A DNA stretch of 64,000 bases from Streptomyces xanthochromogenes (GTDB lineage: Bacteria; Actinomycetota; Actinomycetes; Streptomycetales; Streptomycetaceae), in contig NZ_BMUZ01000005.1 of NCBI RefSeq assembly GCF_014650455.1, positions 186,001 to 250,000 of the forward strand, written 5' to 3'. A program made the translations under genes and the position numbers. A model generated the notes under the pieces. The model had not been told where the DNA came from and searched no databases. It was given only the letters and a program-made list of their open reading frames with translations. The first letter of the stretch is position 1, and each line of letters opens with the position of its first letter. Positions 61,157 to 64,000 of the stretch are shown here, piece by piece.

Positions 61157-63181
61157 TCAGGCGGCCACCGCCACCTCCCGCTTCTCGGCGGAGCCGGCCG
61201 CCGCGCCCTCCGGCTCCGGGCGCTGCTTGCGCAGGCCCTTGAGGAGGACGACCAGGGCCGCGCTGACCACCGTGCCGGCCACGATGGCCAGCAGGTACAG
61301 GAGGGCGTTGCCGATCAGCGGGACCACGAAGATGCCGCCGTGCGGAGCCCGCAGGGTGCAGCCGAAGGCCATCGACAGGGCGCCGGTGACCGCGCCGCCC
61401 GCCATCGCGGAGGGGATGACCCGCAGCGGGTCGGCCGCGGCGAACGGGATCGCGCCCTCGGTGACGAAGGAGGCCCCGAGCACCCAGGCGGCCTTGCCGT
61501 TCTCGCGCTCGGTGCGGGTGAACAGGCGCCCCCGTACGGTCGTGGCCAGGGCCATCGACAGCGGCGGGATCATGCCCGCGGCCATCACGGCCGCCATCAC
61601 CTTGAAGCTGCCCGCGGTGCCGTCCGCGAGCCCGCCGATCGCGAAGGTGTAGGCCACCTTGTTGAGCGGGCCGCCGAGGTCGAAGCACATCATCAGGCCG
61701 AGGATCACGCCGAGGACGATCACGTTGGCGCCGTTGAGCCCGTTGAGCCAACTGGTCAGCGCGGACTGGAGCTTGGAGATCGGCTCGCCTATGACGAGGA
61801 ACATCAGGAAGCCGACCACCGCCGAGGAGATCAGCGGGATCACCACGACCGGCATGATGCCGCGCAGCGAGACGGGGATCTTCACCTTCTGGATCGCCAT
61901 CACCACGGCGCCCGCGATCAGACCGGCCGCGAGGCCACCGAGGAAGCCGGCCTTGATGTCGAGGGCGATCGCGCCGCCGACGAAGCCGGGCACGAGACCC
62001 GGCCGGTCGGCCATCCCGTACGCGATGTAGCCGGCCAAAACCGGGACGAGGAACTTGAAGGCGACGCCGCCGACCTGGAAGAGCAGCGCGCCCCAGCTGC
62101 TCGTGTCGGTCCACAGGAAGTGGTCCATGACCGAGGGCGCGTCGCTGACCTTGTAGCCGCCGAGCGCGAAGCCGAGCGCGATGAGCAGTCCGCCCGCCGC
62201 GACGAAGGGGACCATGTAACTGACGCCGGACATCAGCCACTTGCGCAGCTTGGTGCCGTAGCCCTCGCCGGGCTCGCCGGCCGCCTCCACGGGGGACGGC
62301 TTGGCGCCCGCCTCGGTGATCTCGCCGCGGGCGGCCTTGTCGCGCACCTCGGCGATCAGTTCGGCGGGCCGGTTGACGCCCGCCTTCACGCCGACGTCCA
62401 CCGTGGCCTTCCCGGCGAAGCGCTCCTTGTCGCGTACGGGCACGTCGTGCGCGAAGATCACGCCGTCCGCCGCCGCGATGACGTCCGGGTCGAGCCGGGT
62501 GAACCCGGACGAGCCCTGCGTCTCGACGCTGACCTCCACGCCCTCGGCGCGCCCGGCCCGCTCCAGGGACTCGGCCGCCATGTAGGTGTGGGCGATGCCG
62601 GTCGGGCAGGAGGTGACGGCCACGATCCGGAAGGGCCGGTCCGCGGCGGGGGCTGCGGGGGCCTGCGGGGCGGGCGCGGACGTGGGTTCCGGTACCGCCG
62701 CCTGCGGCGCCTCGTCCCGGGTGGCCGTGGCCGCCTCCTCGCCTGCGATCAGGGCCGCCGCCTCGCCGGCCGTCGTCGCCGCGCGCAGCGCTGCGGTGAA
62801 GTCGGCGTCCATCAGCTGGCGGGCCAGGTTGGACAGGATGGAGAGGTGGGCGTCGTCCGCGCCCGCCGGGGCCGCGATGAGGAAGATCAGGTCGGCCGGG
62901 CCGTCCGGCGCCCCGAAGTCGATCCCGGCGGCGCTGCGCCCGAAGGCCAGCGTCGGCTCGGTGACGTGGGCGCTGCGGCAGTGCGGGATGCCGATGCCGC
63001 CGTCGAGTCCAGTGGGCATCTGGGCCTCGCGGGCCGCCACGTCGGCGAGGAAGCCGTCGAGGTCGGTGACGCGGCCGAGCGCGACCATCCGCTCGGCGAG
63101 CGAACGGGCTGCGGCTTCCTTGGAGTCGGCGGCCCGGTCGAGTTCGAGGTCGACCAGTTCCGCGCTGATCATCTGGCTCAT
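61157..63181 (-). CDS. fruA: PTS fructose transporter, fused EIIA-EIIB-EIIC
   Basis: 674-residue permease that imports and phosphorylates fructose to fructose-1-phosphate. EIIA-Fru is at 1-150 with the phosphorylated His67 in GIPHCRS; an Ala/Pro linker follows; EIIB-Fru (about 183-285) has its phospho-Cys192 in TSCPTGIAHTYMA; EIIC spans about 310-650 with eight or more helices, including CFDLGGPLNKVAYTF and EGAIPFAAADP. Upstream on the same strand is fruK, 91 bp away, making the usual fru operon. Confidence 0.96.
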   Translation of the reverse strand: MSQMISAELVDLELDRAADSKEAAARSLAERMVALGRVTDLDGFLADVAAREAQMPTGLDGGIGIPHCRSAHVTEPTLAFGRSAAGIDFGAPDGPADLIFLIAAPAGADDAHLSILSNLARQLMDADFTAALRAATTAGEAAALIAGEEAATATRDEAPQAAVPEPTSAPAPQAPAAPAADRPFRIVAVTSCPTGIAHTYMAAESLERAGRAEGVEVSVETQGSSGFTRLDPDVIAAADGVIFAHDVPVRDKERFAGKATVDVGVKAGVNRPAELIAEVRDKAARGEITEAGAKPSPVEAAGEPGEGYGTKLRKWLMSGVSYMVPFVAAGGLLIALGFALGGYKVSDAPSVMDHFLWTDTSSWGALLFQVGGVAFKFLVPVLAGYIAYGMADRPGLVPGFVGGAIALDIKAGFLGGLAAGLIAGAVVMAIQKVKIPVSLRGIMPVVVIPLISSAVVGFLMFLVIGEPISKLQSALTSWLNGLNGANVIVLGVILGLMMCFDLGGPLNKVAYTFAIGGLADGTAGSFKVMAAVMAAGMIPPLSMALATTVRGRLFTRTERENGKAAWVLGASFVTEGAIPFAAADPLRVIPSAMAGGAVTGALSMAFGCTLRAPHGGIFVVPLIGNALLYLLAIVAGTVVSAALVVLLKGLRKQRPEPEGAAAGSAEKREVAVAA

Positions 63182-63214
63182 CGCGGGCTCCTTTGCGGGC
63201 GGTGAGGGCGGGCG

Positions 63215-63307
63215 GGGGTCACGGCGCCGGTTCGCGCGGGTTCCGTCAGGGGGCGGTCCGGCGGGGCGGGGGTCATGGCGCGGGTTCCGTCAGGGGCCGG
63301 TCCAGCG
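63215..63307. repeat. Imperfect tandem duplication of the fruK 3' end
   Basis: The last ~40 bp of fruK (63269-63307: GGTTCCGTCAGGGG then CGGTCC(A/G)GCGG) recur at 63215-63263 in the fruK-fruA gap. Read on the minus strand the second copy would encode D-R-P-L-T-E-P-A again, so the fruK tail has been duplicated after its stop codon. Confidence 0.75.
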
Positions 63308-64000
63308 GTACGTCGTCGGTGACGGTGACGGACGCCGGGTCGAGGTCGCCGGGGGCGGGCATCACACTGCCGGGCAGCTGGACGGCGGCGGCGCCGTGCG
63401 CGACGGCGGCGGCGAGCGCCCGGGGTCCTTCGCCGCCCGCCGCGAGGAACCCGGCGAGCGAGGCGTCACCGGCTCCCACGTTGCTGCGGACGGTCGCCAC
63501 GGGGGCAGAGGCGAAGTACGTACCGGAGGCGGTGACCAGCAGCTGGCCGTCGGCGCCGAGGCTGGCGAGGACGGCGCCCGCCCCCAACTCCCGTACTTCC
63601 TCGGCTGCCTTGACCGCGTCGCCGATGGTGGCGAGGGGACGGCCGACGGCCTGGGCGAGCTCCTCGGCGTTGGGCTTGACCACGTCGGGGCGTTCGCGCA
63701 GCGCGGCGATGAGGGAGGGCCCTGAGGTGTCGAGGGCGACCTTGGCCCCCGCGGCATGGGCGCGGGTGACGAGCTCGGCGTACCACTGGGGCGCGAGGCC
63801 GCGCGGGAGGCTGCCGCAGCAGGCGATCCAGTCGGCCCGGCCGGAGTGTTCGCGCACGGTGTCGAGCAGCAACTCGCTCTCGGCGGAGCCCAGTTCGGGA
63901 CCCGGCGCGTTGATCTTGGTGAGGGTGCCGTCGGGTTCGGCGACGGAGATGTTGGAGCGGGTGTGCCCGGCCACGGGCACGGGGGCCACCTCGATGCCCT
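63273..64000 (-). CDS. fruK: 1-phosphofructokinase, 5' end beyond the window
   Basis: PfkB-family kinase making fructose-1,6-bisphosphate from the product of FruA. About 242 C-terminal residues are visible: GHTRSNISVAEPDGTLTKINAPGP (substrate region), WIACCGSLPRGLAPQWYAEL, DTSGPSL, KPNAEELAQAVGR and the ATP-site signature NVGAGDASLAGFL with the catalytic Asp. The frame remains open at 64000. A short duplication of its tail lies just downstream. Confidence 0.95.
   Translation of the reverse strand, partial: GIEVAPVPVAGHTRSNISVAEPDGTLTKINAPGPELGSAESELLLDTVREHSGRADWIACCGSLPRGLAPQWYAELVTRAHAAGAKVALDTSGPSLIAALRERPDVVKPNAEELAQAVGRPLATIGDAVKAAEEVRELGAGAVLASLGADGQLLVTASGTYFASAPVATVRSNVGAGDASLAGFLAAGGEGPRALAAAVAHGAAAVQLPGSVMPAPGDLDPASVTVTDDVPLDRPLTEPAP

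Overview
The window is a very GC-rich, gene-dense stretch of a Streptomyces chromosome. Evidence: frequent GTG starts, many 4-bp ATGA/GTGA overlaps, an SsgA-family sporulation protein, an XRE/DUF397 pair, a SepX-type division protein, and a gene order (rsmI, pmt, MecA-like PBP, ssgE-like, cbiMQO ... galU, mscL) that I recognise from the core of Streptomyces chromosomes. One tRNA gene and no phage, transposase, integrase or CRISPR were seen. Both ends cut a gene: rsmI on the left, fruK on the right.

Layout. 1-4.5 kb: rRNA methyltransferase, protein O-mannosyltransferase, and a penicillin-binding transpeptidase behind a 26-bp palindrome. 4.6-7.2 kb: a coupled serine hydrolase/SDR pair and a 57-bp tandem repeat array. 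7.2-10.5 kb: a CbiMQO-type Ni/Co ECF transporter with a candidate Nur box, then an SsgE-like protein. 10.7-21.6 kb: a TetR/MMPL pair, a tricorn-type protease, and a mymA-like operon (Baeyer-Villiger monooxygenase, alpha/beta hydrolase, SDR) divergent from a MerR regulator. 21.6-29.2 kb: exonuclease III, GNAT, tRNA-Ala(CGC), SepX, RimJ-like, Mog, MoaC, Glp/MoeA, GalU, and 5-formyl-THF cyclo-ligase. This includes the likely cell-division pair SepX-Glp. 29.2-38.4 kb: a penicillin acylase, a K+/H+ antiporter, an MFS protein, a CIRCE-controlled FmdB zinc ribbon, MTA phosphorylase, a CpaB-like protein and MscL.

The most distinctive region is 38.5-54 kb, an energy and nitrogen island mostly on the minus strand. 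It holds nirBD (one fused polypeptide), narK, pyruvate formate-lyase (pflB) and its activase (pflA), and a tightly overlapped five-gene operon. That operon encodes a cytochrome-b-like membrane protein, a molybdopterin oxidoreductase, a four-cluster ferredoxin, a Tat-exported Rieske protein and a small two-helix membrane protein. A sirohydrochlorin chelatase-like gene (siroheme supply for NirB) lies nearby. pflB is preceded by a perfect Rex operator and a DevR/OsdR-like site, so low oxygen or high NADH should induce it. This is notable in a genus regarded as obligately aerobic. The Mo-enzyme/Rieske complex is my best candidate for an undescribed system. I infer a membrane-linked reductase of the assimilatory-nitrate-reductase family; a formate dehydrogenase role is the main alternative.

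54-64 kb: LtrA-like protein, three coupled small genes divergent from an XRE/DUF397 pair, a P1-family peptidase, an L,D-transpeptidase lipoprotein, a DUF6227 protein, and the fructose PTS (fruK-fruA). A composite intergenic repeat occurs three times (about 6.65, 17.2 and 53.0 kb), each time in or beside a 57-bp unit.
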